Below are positions 26,358 to 34,497 of a stretch of DNA of 64,000 bases, piece by piece. A program made the position numbers and the translations under genes. The DNA comes from BOG-908 sp963692875. GTDB taxonomy: Bacteria > Pseudomonadota > Alphaproteobacteria > Acetobacterales > Acetobacteraceae. Under the pieces are notes generated by a model that worked only from the letters and a program-made list of their open reading frames with translations, was not told the DNA's origin and made no database searches. The DNA is taken from positions 3,100,001-3,164,000 of the forward strand of contig OZ240673.1 of assembly GCA_965198755.1 (NCBI GenBank). The letters run 5' to 3'. The first letter of the stretch is position 1. Every line of letters begins with the position of its first letter.

Positions 26358-29300
26358 TTGAAGAAGCCAACCCGCCGCACGCCGAAATACCGCAACATGC
26401 GCGAGAGCGTGGCCAGCCGCGTCGCCGGCTTCGTGCATGACTGGTCGCTGCCGCGGCAGCTCGCCGGCCAGAGCGTGCGCGACAAGGCGGCCGAAAGCGA
26501 GACGTCGCGCCAGCTTCGGCCGCGGCTGGAGCAGGCCGACACGGTGGGCACCAGCATCTGCCCGTTCTGCGCGGTGGGCTGCGGGCAGCTTATCTACGCC
26601 AAGGGCGGCAGGCCGCTGCACATCGAGGGCGACCCGCGCAGCCCGATCAATCAGGGCACGCTATGCCCGAAGGGGTCCAGCACGCTCGGCGTGCTGCTCT
26701 CGCCGCAGCGGATCAACAAGGTGCTCTACCGTGCGCCCTTCGCCACCGAGTGGGAGGAGCGGCCGCTGGAGTGGGCGATGGAGCGCGTGGCACAGCTGAC
26801 CAAGGACGCGCGCGACGACACCTTCGTCGAGGCGCTTCCTGACGGACGGGTCGTAAATCACGCGCTGGGCGTGGGCTCGCTCGGCGGCGCCACGCTGGAC
26901 AACGAAGAGAACTACCTGATCAAGAAGCTGTTCAGCGGAGGGTTGGGACTGGTCAACGTCGAGAACCAGGCGCGCATCTGACACTCTTCATCGGTGCCCA
27001 GTTTGGGCACCTCCTTCGGACGCGGCGCCGCCACCATGGCGCTCTGGGATTTGGAAAACAGCGACGTCGTTGTCGTCATGGGTTCCAACATGGCCGAGAA
27101 CCATCCGATCGCCTTCCGCTTCGTGGTGGAGGCCAAGCGGCGCGGTGCGACCATCATCCACGTGGACCCGCGCTTCACCCGCACCTCCGCGCTGGCCGAC
27201 GTGCACGCGCCCATCCGCTCGGGCACCGACATCGCGTTCCTCGGCGGCATCATCCACCACCTGCTGGAACACGATCTGTGGTTCCGCGACTACGCTATGG
27301 CGTACACCAACATCGCGCACGTCATCGAGGGCAGCTTCGAAGACGCCGAGCAGAACGACGGGCTGTTCTCCGGCTTCAACGCGGAGACCGCGAGCTACCA
27401 GCACGACAGCTGGCAGTACACCGGCAAGACGATGCCGTCATCCGTCTCCGAACATCGCGTGCAGACGCAGGAGGGCAGCGGCGACGACTACGAAAGCATG
27501 ACCGAGGGGCCGCCGCAGACGGACCCCACGCTGACCCACCCGAACTGCGTCTACCAGATCATGAAGCGTCACTACGCGCGCTACACCCCGGAGATGGTCG
27601 AGCGCGTCACCGGCTGCCCGGCCGCCACCTTCCTGCGCGTGGCCAACGCGCTGGCGCACAATTCCGGCCGTGAGCGCACCGGCGCGTTCTGCTACGCGGT
27701 AGGCTGGACGCACCATTCCGTTGGGGTGCAGATCATCCGCGCCGCTAGCATCGTGCAAGGACTGCTCGGCAACATGGGACGTCCCGGCGGCGGCATCATG
27801 GCGCTGCGCGGACACGCCAGCATCCAGGGCAGCACGGACATCCCGACGCTGTACAACATGCTGCCCACCTACTTGCCGCAGCCCAACGTGTTCCACGACC
27901 ACGCAACGCTGGCGGAGTACCTGCACGCGGAAACGCCAACGACCGGCTGGTGGGCGAACTTCCCGAAATACATGGTGAGCCTGCTGAAGGCCTGGTATGG
28001 CCCGCACGCGACCGCGGAGAACGAGTGGGGCTACCAGAACATCCCCAAGCTGACCGGCGACCTTTCGCAGCAACCGATGACGATGGCGATGTGCGACGGC
28101 GTGATGCACGGCCAGTTCATCATGGGCCAGAACCCCGTGGTGGGCGCGGTGAACTCCGACTTGGTCGAACGCGGCCTGATGCGGCTGAAATGGCTGGTGG
28201 TGCGCGACATGGCCATCACCGAGACGGCAAACTTCTGGCAGAAGGGCCGCCAGATCCAGCGCGGCGACTGCAAGGCCGAAGACATCGGCACCGAAGTGTT
28301 CTTTTTCCCGATCGCCCTATCCGGCGAAAAGGACGGCACGGTCACCAACACCAGCCGCCTGGTGCAGTGGCACGACAAGGTGCTGGAAGCGCCCGGGGAC
28401 AGCCGTTCGGACCTGTCGTTCATCTACCACCTCGGCAAGCGGCTGAAAAAACTCTACGCCGGCAGCACGGAAAAACGGGACACCGCCATCCAGGCGCTGA
28501 CCTGGGAGTACCCCGAAAACGGCCAGCACGCCGATCCGGACGCCGAGGCCGTATTGCGCGAGATCAACGGCTACACGGTGGCCGACCGCAAGCAGGTCGT
28601 ACAATACCAGGACCTGAAGGACGACGGCAGCACCGCATGCGGCGGCTGGATGTATTGCGGTATCTACCCGCGCGACGGCCACAACGTGGCGCGCGGCCGC
28701 ACGGCGGACAAACCCGACGGCCCCGGCAGCCATCTCGGCTGGGCGTTCTCCTGGCCGGCCAACCGGCGCACGCTATACAACCGCGCGTCCGCCGACCCGG
28801 CAGGCAAGCCGTGGTCGGAACGCAAGAAGCTGCTGTGGTGGGACGAGACCGCGGCGAAGTGGGACGGCAACGACGTGCCGGACTACGTGGCGACCACGCG
28901 GCCGGACTACCGCCCGGACTGGTCCCGCCACCCGCACGGCATGGACGCGCTGGGCGGCGACAAGCCGTTCATCATGCAGGCCGACGGCAACATTCAGTTG
29001 TTCGTGCCGAGCGGGTTGAAGGACGGCCCGTTGCCGGTGCATTACGAGCCGGTGGAGAGTCCGGTTGGCAACCCGATGTACTCCACACAATCCAACCCGA
29101 CCGCGCACGTCTGGAAGCGGCCCGGCAACGTGGTGCACGCGCCGTCGGACCCGCGTTTTCCCTACGTGTTCACCACCTACCGGCTGACGGAGCTGCATTG
29201 CGGCGGCATCATGGGCCGCGTGGCACCGCACACGGCGGAACTGCAGCCCGAAGCCTTCGTAGAAATACCGCCAGAACTGGCCAGCGAACTCGGCATCAAG

Positions 29301-29582
29301 CACCTCGGCTGGACGGTGCTCTCCACCCTGCGCGGCGAGATCGAGGTGCGCGCGATGGTCACCCAACGCGTCCGCCCGTTTCAGATCGACGGCCGCACCA
29401 TCTACCAAATCGGCATGCCGTGGGTGTTCGGCTGGGAAGGCTACGCGCGCGGCGACATCGCCAACGTGCTGCTGGCCATCACCGGGGACGCCAACACCTC
29501 CATCCACAGCACCAAAGCGGTTACGGTGAACCTTCGCGCAGGCCGGCTGACGCGGCCGGGCGGTGTCGGTCATGGTCAGTAG
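26358..29582 (+). CDS. fdhA: Formate dehydrogenase catalytic (alpha) subunit, selenocysteine-containing
   Basis: Oxidises formate at a molybdenum or tungsten bis-pyranopterin centre. One gene of 1074 residues interrupted by an in-frame TGA at 26979-26981. Before it: SICPFCAVGCGQ ... LCPKGSS, a [4Fe-4S] site, and GLVNVENQARI. After it: HSSSVPSLGTSFGRGAATMA, continuing the family sequence where Sec or Cys is expected. A SECIS-like hairpin follows the TGA. Later blocks include MGSNMAENHPIAFRFV, GNMGRPGGGIMALRGHASIQG and MGQNPVVGAVNS. The best start is TTG 26358 with AGGAG 6 bases upstream; ATG 26397 lacks an SD. No Tat signal is visible, so the enzyme probably faces the cytoplasm. Divergent from its partner genes. 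Confidence 0.93.
26979..27011 (+). promoter_or_regulatory. Selenocysteine UGA codon with SECIS-like hairpin
   Basis: TGA at 26979-26981, then a hairpin at 26993-27011: GGTGCCC / AGTTT / GGGCACC. The loop lies at the position of the E. coli fdhF SECIS loop, with G23 and U24 (counted from the U of UGA) conserved. It should bind SelB to deliver Sec-tRNA. This requires selA, selB, selC and selD elsewhere in the genome. Confidence 0.85.
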
Positions 29583-29865
29583 GCGCCCGGGCGAAGTGGC
29601 GCTGGAATCGCTGGACACGATACTGGCGCATGAGCCAGTACCGGATCAGGACCTGTTCTCCAAGGCGACGCATTGCCTGAGCGTATACCGTGACTCGCTC
29701 ATCGCGACGTATCGGCCCGGACCTGCGCCGGCTGAGATGCGTACGCGGCTGGAACACGTCAACGCGGTGATCAGCCTGCTGATGGCTGGACATTTCCCGT
29801 TGGGCGAGCTGCCTTGGGGTGAGTTGCACAAGGCACGAGGCTGGCTGGAGAACGCGATCAAGTAG
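29563..29865 (+). CDS. Small soluble protein overlapping the formate dehydrogenase gene
   Basis: Reads from GTG 29563 (100 residues) or ATG 29572 (97 residues), overlapping the fdhA end by 20 or 11 bases, which argues for translational coupling. Content: ALESLDTILAHEPVPDQDLF, SVYRDSLIATYRPG, LLMAGHFPLGELPWGELHKA; mostly helical, no cysteine motif, no signal. Not recognised. It is not FdhE or FdhD. Position suggests a formate-dehydrogenase accessory role. Confidence 0.7.
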   Translation: MSVMVSRRPGEVALESLDTILAHEPVPDQDLFSKATHCLSVYRDSLIATYRPGPAPAEMRTRLEHVNAVISLLMAGHFPLGELPWGELHKARGWLENAIK

Positions 29866-29892
29866 TGTGGCGAGTCGACGTCTTGGCCGTCG

Positions 29893-30004
29893 GGCAAGGA
29901 AGCAAGCAGTTCTTTTTTGAAAAAAAGAACCAAAAAACTTTTGTTCTTTTGTGCGCGCGTTGCAGGAACCGTCGCGACGTCATAACGAAAGTTTTTTGCT
30001 TTTA
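29893..30004 (+). repeat. AB element 15 (A arm and centre; B arm cut)
   Basis: A arm intact; centre GTGCGCGCGTTGCAGGAACC then GTCGCGACGTC, a damaged box. The B arm breaks off after AAAGTTTTTTGCTTTTA. Only 30 bases separate it from element 16. Confidence 0.92.
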
Positions 30005-30033
30005 TGCTAATCGGCTTGAAAGTTGACCGTTCC

Positions 30034-30174
30034 GAAGCAAGCAAGGCCTTCTTTTCTGAAGAAAAGAAGCAAAAGACTTTTGTCTCCGCTGCCGCGGACC
30101 TTTCCGGAGAGTCCGCGACAGCCGAGACAAAAGCTTTTTGGTTCTTTTTCTCGAAAAAGAACTGCTTTCTTCCT
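30034..30174 (-). repeat. AB element 16 (full, B-to-A)
   Basis: B arm of the CTTTTCT class; A arm of the CTCGAAAAA class, showing that arms of one copy can belong to different sequence classes. The centre is unusually symmetric: CGCTGCCGCGGACC ... GTCCGCGACAGCCG. Abuts the WD40 gene stop. Elements 15 and 16 fill 29866-30173. Confidence 0.95.
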
Positions 30175-31214
30175 TACCCTTCCGGCGTGAAATCCACCAA
30201 CGCCGCTAATCCCTCCTCCGTCCCGAACGCCAACCATCCGCCATCCGGGCTCCACGCCAGCGCGCTCACCGGCGAACCACTACGCTCCGCCACGCTCAGC
30301 ACGCGCTTGCTGGCGATCTCCGCCAGCACCACCGTGCCGTCTGCGTAGCCCGCCGCCACCAGGTCCTGTGCCGGGTGACACGCCACACGCGTGCAGATCA
30401 CGTTCTCGATCTGCCCCAGCTCGATCGGCGGCTTGCCCATCGGCCCGCCGCCGAAGAACGGCCACACCACGATCGCGTCGGCGCCCGAGCTCGCCAGGTA
30501 TTTTCCGTTGCGCGTGAAGCCGAGCGACTCCGGCTTGGCCGGGTAGCCGCTCATGCGCATGTCGTGGCCGTCCGGCAGGCGCCAGCCGTGCAACGCGTTC
30601 TCCTGCATGGCGCTGACCACCGCTTCGGCGGCCGGGTGCACGGCTACGCCGGTGTGGCTGCCCTTCCACTCCAGCCGGCGCGCCGCCGCGTTGGCGCTGG
30701 CCACGAACCACAGCGAGGTGCCGTTGTAGTGCGAGGCGGCCACGCGCTTGCCGCGGCCGTCGAACGCGATGCCGGTGACGGTGGACGGGTGCTCGAGCGA
30801 TTTCAGTTTCTGCCCGGCGGCATCGAACAAATGCACGAACTTGCCGGCGGCGCAGGCGACCACGCCGGCCTTGCCGTCGCCGAAGCTCGCAACCTGTTCC
30901 ACCCACTTGCTACCGAATGTCGCAATCTCCCGTGCAGCGCCATCCGCACCGACGCGCACCAGCCGGCCGTCATCGCCGCCGCTTAGAAAACCAGTCGACT
31001 TCGCGTCGGCAGCCAGCGCCAGTGCGCCGCCGTCGTGTGCTGCAACGCTGGCCCAGTCGCCGCCGGAAAGCGTGGCCACGCGCAGCGTCCCATCGCCCAG
31101 CGCCCACGCCGCCTGCGCTCCCGAGCGGTCGAACGCGGCCGCCACCACGTAGGCGCCGAGCGAGCGCGCCTGCCCACGCATCTGCAGCACCGATGCTGCG
31201 TCGGACGCGCTCAC
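30174..31214 (-). CDS. WD40-repeat protein downstream of CobW GTPase
   Basis: A 346-residue beta-propeller. Repeats can be followed as AAWALGDGTLRVATLSG, TGFLSGGDDGRLVRVGADG, VTGIAFDGRGKRVAASHYNG, GFTRNGKYLASSGADAIVVW, DLVAAGYADGTVVLAEIAS, SALAWSPDGGWLAFGTEEG. WD40 genes next to CobW/COG0523 metallochaperone genes are a known alphaproteobacterial pairing, so a metal-homeostasis role is plausible. The start is GTG 31214 (VSASDAASVLQMRGQ), overlapping the mini-ORF before it by GTGA; ATG 31181 is the alternative. Confidence 0.85.
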   Translation of the reverse strand: MSASDAASVLQMRGQARSLGAYVVAAAFDRSGAQAAWALGDGTLRVATLSGGDWASVAAHDGGALALAADAKSTGFLSGGDDGRLVRVGADGAAREIATFGSKWVEQVASFGDGKAGVVACAAGKFVHLFDAAGQKLKSLEHPSTVTGIAFDGRGKRVAASHYNGTSLWFVASANAAARRLEWKGSHTGVAVHPAAEAVVSAMQENALHGWRLPDGHDMRMSGYPAKPESLGFTRNGKYLASSGADAIVVWPFFGGGPMGKPPIELGQIENVICTRVACHPAQDLVAAGYADGTVVLAEIASKRVLSVAERSGSPVSALAWSPDGGWLAFGTEEGLAALVDFTPEG

Positions 31215-31276
31215 GCAGCGACCGCTGCAGCCGCGCCGCGCATCTGAAGCAGCGACGCCGCGTCGGAGGCACTCAC
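31211..31276 (-). other. Junction mini-ORF (21 residues), duplicate of the WD40 gene start
   Basis: Reads VSASDAASLLQMRGAAAAVA, against VSASDAASVLQMRGQARSLG in the WD40 protein. GTG start overlaps the stop before it, and TGA overlaps the WD40 GTG. A 62-base-displaced copy of the gene's first codons. Confidence 0.6.
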
Positions 31277-31353
31277 GCGACCACCGCCGCAGGGGCGTCA
31301 AGCGGCCGCGTCGGCGTTTGCCGCATCGACGCGTCGTCAGCAGCGTCGCTCAT
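31273..31353 (-). other. Junction mini-ORF (26 residues) after cobW
   Basis: Starts MSDAADDASMRQTPTRPLDA and ends AAVVA. Its ATG overlaps the cobW stop (ATGA) and its TGA overlaps the next mini-ORF GTG. The opening MSDAADDASMRQ is a weaker copy of VSASDAASVLQMRG. Confidence 0.55.
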
Positions 31354-32321
31354 GCCGCAACCTGGCAAGCCTCGAAGCCACGGCGCAGTTGCGGGCGGTT
31401 GAGGTCGCGGCCGATGAACACCAGGCGGGACTTGCGCGCAGCACCCTCCGGAAACGGCGCGATGAAGTCGCCGTCGGCGATCATGTGCACCGCCTGGAAG
31501 GCGTATCGCCGCTGCTCGCCGTGATGCGCCAGGATGCCCTTGGTGCGCAGCAGGTCCTGCCCCTTCTCCTGCAGCAGCGTGCCCATCCATTGCTGGAACT
31601 TGTGCGGGTCGATCTCGCGCGAAACCTCGAAGCTGACGCTGTTCACGCCCTCGGTGTGGCTGTGCGACTCCGCTTCCAGAAAATCCGGATCGACGTCGAG
31701 TATGCGCGCCAGGTCGAACGCGCCGATGTCGAGAATGTCGGTGACCGGCACCTCGCTGCGCGTCGCATGGTGGATGCGCGCGAACCGGTTGATGCCGCGG
31801 ATGCGCGTTTCCACGGCGCCGACCTCCTCAGCCGACACCAGGTCCAGCTTGTTGAGCACGATCACGTCGGCAAACGCGATCTGCGCCGCAGCCTCCTCGC
31901 TGTCTGCCAGGCGGGCCGGCAGGTTCTTCGCATCCACCACGGTCACGATCGCGTCCAGCCGCGCCTTGGCGCGCACGCCGTCGTCGACGAAGAAGGTCTG
32001 TGCCACGGGTGCGGGGTTGGCCAGGCCGGTGGTCTCGATGATGATGCCGTCGAACTTCTTCGCGCGCTTCATCAGCCCATTGACGATGCGGATCAGGTCG
32101 CCGCGCACGGTGCAGCAGATGCAGCCGTTGTTCATCTCAAAGACTTCCTCGTCGGCATCGACCACCAGGTCGTTGTCCACGCCCAGCTCGCCGAACTCGT
32201 TGATCACGACCGCGTAGCGGCGGCCGTGGTCCTGGGTGAGAATGCGGTTGAGCAGCGTGGTCTTCCCGGCGCCCAGGAAACCGGTGAGGACCGTGACGGG
32301 GACGCGGGTGTCGGCGGACAT
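31350..32321 (-). CDS. CobW/COG0523-family G3E GTPase (metallochaperone)
   Basis: A 323-residue P-loop GTPase that delivers metal, most often zinc, to target proteins. Motifs: VTVLTGFLGAGKTTLLNRIL (Walker A), NEFGELGVDNDLV, the metal-binding CxCC as MNNGCICCTVRGDL, IIIETTGLANPAP, VLNKLDLVS (guanine specificity), and a C-terminal CobW domain with EAESHSHTEGVNSVSFEVSR. ATG 32321 precedes MSADTRVPVTVL. First gene of the cobW-WD40 pair. Confidence 0.93.
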   Translation of the reverse strand: MSADTRVPVTVLTGFLGAGKTTLLNRILTQDHGRRYAVVINEFGELGVDNDLVVDADEEVFEMNNGCICCTVRGDLIRIVNGLMKRAKKFDGIIIETTGLANPAPVAQTFFVDDGVRAKARLDAIVTVVDAKNLPARLADSEEAAAQIAFADVIVLNKLDLVSAEEVGAVETRIRGINRFARIHHATRSEVPVTDILDIGAFDLARILDVDPDFLEAESHSHTEGVNSVSFEVSREIDPHKFQQWMGTLLQEKGQDLLRTKGILAHHGEQRRYAFQAVHMIADGDFIAPFPEGAARKSRLVFIGRDLNRPQLRRGFEACQVAA

Positions 32322-32333
32322 TGAAAAACTCCA

Positions 32334-32470
32334 AGAAAGGAAGCGGTTCTTTTTTGAAAAAAGTACCAAAAAACTTTTGACTCCGCTACCGCGCGCTCAC
32401 CGGAGAGGACCGCGACAGCCGCGATAAAAGCTTTTTGCTTCTTTTTCTCGAAAAAGAAGGCCTTGCTTCC
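32334..32470 (+). repeat. AB element 17 (full, A-to-B)
   Basis: A arm with a shortened loop side (AAAAAAGTACC); centre CCGCTACCGCGCGCTCACC ... CCGCGACAGCC; B arm of the CTCGAAAAA class. Lies just upstream of the cobW start and ends at the glycosyltransferase stop. Confidence 0.94.
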
Positions 32471-32472
32471 TG

Positions 32473-33708
32473 CTATAAAGTATCAAGCAGCCGGCGACGC
32501 AACTCCACCAGCCGCGCCCGCGCCGCCGGCGCGTCGAACTGCGCCGCCCGCGCCAGCCCGGCTGCCGCCAGCCGCGCCCGCAGCCCCGCATCTCCGGCCA
32601 GTCGGGCAATCGCCGCCTCCAGCGCCCCCGGCTCGTCCGGCCCGGCGTACAGCGCCGCCTCGCCCGCCACCTCCGGCAGCCCGCCGCGGTCGCTGCAGAC
32701 CAGTGCGGCGCCGCTGGCCATGGCTTCCAGCGCGGTCAGCCCGAACGGCTCCTCCCACCTACTGGGCACCACCACCACCGCTGCCGCCGCCATCGCCGCC
32801 AGCACGTCGGCATGCGGCACGTAGCCGCGGCAGACGATTCCGGCCGCCTTTGCCGAGGCGGCCAGCTTGCGCTGGAACGGGGTCTCCGCACTGCCGGCCC
32901 AGAAGCGGTCCGCACCGATCATTTCCGCCCGCCAGCCGGGCAGGCCCGGCAACACCGCAGCACAGGCCCGCACGAATGCATCCGCCCCCTTGTCGGCCAC
33001 CACGCGGCCGACGAACAGCAAGGTGGCCTCGCGCTCGCCCGCGGCGCGCGCCGGCGGCAGGTCCGCCAGCTCGATCGCGTTGGGCAGCACCACCGGCGCG
33101 CCGCAGCGCGCGGACTCCACCGCCATGCCGCCTGCAGCCTCGCCACCCGTGCCGCCGCTTACATCCTCGACACCTATGCCGCCGCGGGCATCGCCCGACG
33201 CGCCGTAAGCTGCATCCACGCCCTCCATGAAGCGCGCCTGCATCGCGCGCGAAACGCACACCACGGTCATCTGCCGCAGCAACCCCGCCCGATCCGCAGC
33301 GGTGCGCGCGCCGCGCATCGCCTGCGGGTCGTTGTGCACGAACAGCACGACACGCGCGCGCGGCAGCGCGCGCGCCACACGCGCGGCCAGGTTCGCGCGG
33401 TTGTGCACCTCCACCAGGCCGGGGCGCAGCCGCCGCAGCGTGCGCACCACGCCGGCCATATAGCGCTCGGTCCGGCCGAACGGCGGCCAAAGCGGCGTGG
33501 CAGCAGCAACGAAGCGCCGCCCCGGAAAGCCCGGCACCCGGCCCGCCTGCCCCACGATCACGTCGCCAGGTGCCGCCAGCCGGTTCACCAGCAGCCCAAT
33601 AGCGCCCACCGCCTGCGGCCCGAAGCCCTCGCGCGGCGGCAGCACCGTGGCAACCAGGCGCGCCGCCGGGCCTACGGCGCCAGGCCCTCGTATTTCTGCA
33701 GCATCCAC
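32473..33708 (-). CDS. Family 4 glycosyltransferase
   Basis: A 411-residue GT-B enzyme that transfers a sugar from a nucleotide donor, probably for surface glycans. Motifs: GLVEVHNRANLAARVARALP, ATLLFVGRVVADKGADAFV, CRGYVPHADVLAAMAAAAVV, and the C-terminal EEPFGLTALEAMASGAALV. Between domains there is a Gly-rich insert (GGIGVEDVSGGTGGEAAGG). ATG 33708 overlaps the GST gene end by 37 bases; the first strand is short, so the true start may lie elsewhere. Confidence 0.82.
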   Translation of the reverse strand: MDAAEIRGPGAVGPAARLVATVLPPREGFGPQAVGAIGLLVNRLAAPGDVIVGQAGRVPGFPGRRFVAAATPLWPPFGRTERYMAGVVRTLRRLRPGLVEVHNRANLAARVARALPRARVVLFVHNDPQAMRGARTAADRAGLLRQMTVVCVSRAMQARFMEGVDAAYGASGDARGGIGVEDVSGGTGGEAAGGMAVESARCGAPVVLPNAIELADLPPARAAGEREATLLFVGRVVADKGADAFVRACAAVLPGLPGWRAEMIGADRFWAGSAETPFQRKLAASAKAAGIVCRGYVPHADVLAAMAAAAVVVVPSRWEEPFGLTALEAMASGAALVCSDRGGLPEVAGEAALYAGPDEPGALEAAIARLAGDAGLRARLAAAGLARAAQFDAPAARARLVELRRRLLDTL

Positions 33709-34331
33709 TCGGCCGGCTCAGCCGCCGCGGCATCGTACCAGGCCCGCATCAGCGGATGCAGCCGCACTGCCCCGCAGTACGCCCGCGACGCGTCCGACAT
33801 CTCCGGCGCGTAGGTCAGCAGCCGGGCCACTACGGGGGCGAACATCACGTCCGCCGCGGTAAGGTCGGCACCGAAAAGGAACGGGCCGCCACTTCCGAAC
33901 GCCGCCTGCGTCTGCGCCCACACCGCCTCGATGCGCGCGATGTCGGCCAGCGCGTCCGGCGTGCGGCCCAGTCCCGCGTAGTCGTCGCGCCCCAAATTCA
34001 TCGGCATCGCCGTGCGCAGACCGCGGAAGCCGGCATGCATCTCGGCCGCCAGCGAACGCGCCTGCGCCCGGGCGCGCCTCTCGGCCGGCCACAACGCCGG
34101 CGCGTGCTCGGCGCAGTACTCGCAGATCGCCAGGCTCTCCCACACGCGGGCACCGTCGTGCTCCAGGTAGGGCACCAGCCCGGCCGGGGTCAGCGCCTGG
34201 AACGCCGCCGTGGTGCCCGCCTGCATCGGGACTACAACCACCTCCACGTCCAGCCCGGCCAGCTGCACCGCCAGCCAGCCGCGCAGCGACCAGGAGGAAT
34301 AGCGGCGGTTGCCGATGATGAGCTGGCCCAT
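33672..34331 (-). CDS. Glutathione S-transferase family protein
   Basis: A 219-residue cytosolic GST. The N-terminal thioredoxin-fold domain has IGNRRYSSWSLRGWLAVQLA (catalytic serine region), PAGLVPYLEHDGARVWESLA with the cis-Pro and the glutathione-binding ES; the C-terminal helical domain includes GADLTAADVMFAPVV. ATG 34331 follows directly on AB element 18. Substrate unknown. Confidence 0.87.
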   Translation of the reverse strand: MGQLIIGNRRYSSWSLRGWLAVQLAGLDVEVVVVPMQAGTTAAFQALTPAGLVPYLEHDGARVWESLAICEYCAEHAPALWPAERRARAQARSLAAEMHAGFRGLRTAMPMNLGRDDYAGLGRTPDALADIARIEAVWAQTQAAFGSGGPFLFGADLTAADVMFAPVVARLLTYAPEMSDASRAYCGAVRLHPLMRAWYDAAAAEPAEWMLQKYEGLAP

Positions 34332-34353
34332 GACACGGGTTCTCTGACGAGAG

Positions 34354-34496
34354 AAAGAAAGAAAGCAAGCGGTTCTTTTTTGAAAAAAAGAACCAAAAAA
34401 CTTTTGCTCCCTGTCGGGGAGTCTCCGGCGAGCGCGCGACAGCGAAGACAAAAGTTTTTTGCTTCTTTTTTTCAAAAAAGAAGGCCTTGCTTGCTT
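34354..34496 (+). repeat. AB element 18 (full, A-to-B)
   Basis: Fills the divergent spacer between the GST gene and dinB, so both promoters must lie in or across it. Centre CTGTCGGGGAGTCTCCGG then GCGCGCGACAGCG. B arm ends GGCCTTGCTTGCTT, immediately before the dinB GTG. Confidence 0.95.
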
Positions 34497-34497
34497 G

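Noticed and set aside
26199..26994. Apparent frameshift or nonsense split of the formate dehydrogenase gene
   Set aside because: The TGA is in frame, at the Sec/Cys position of the family, and followed by a SECIS-like hairpin; the reading frame is unchanged on both sides.
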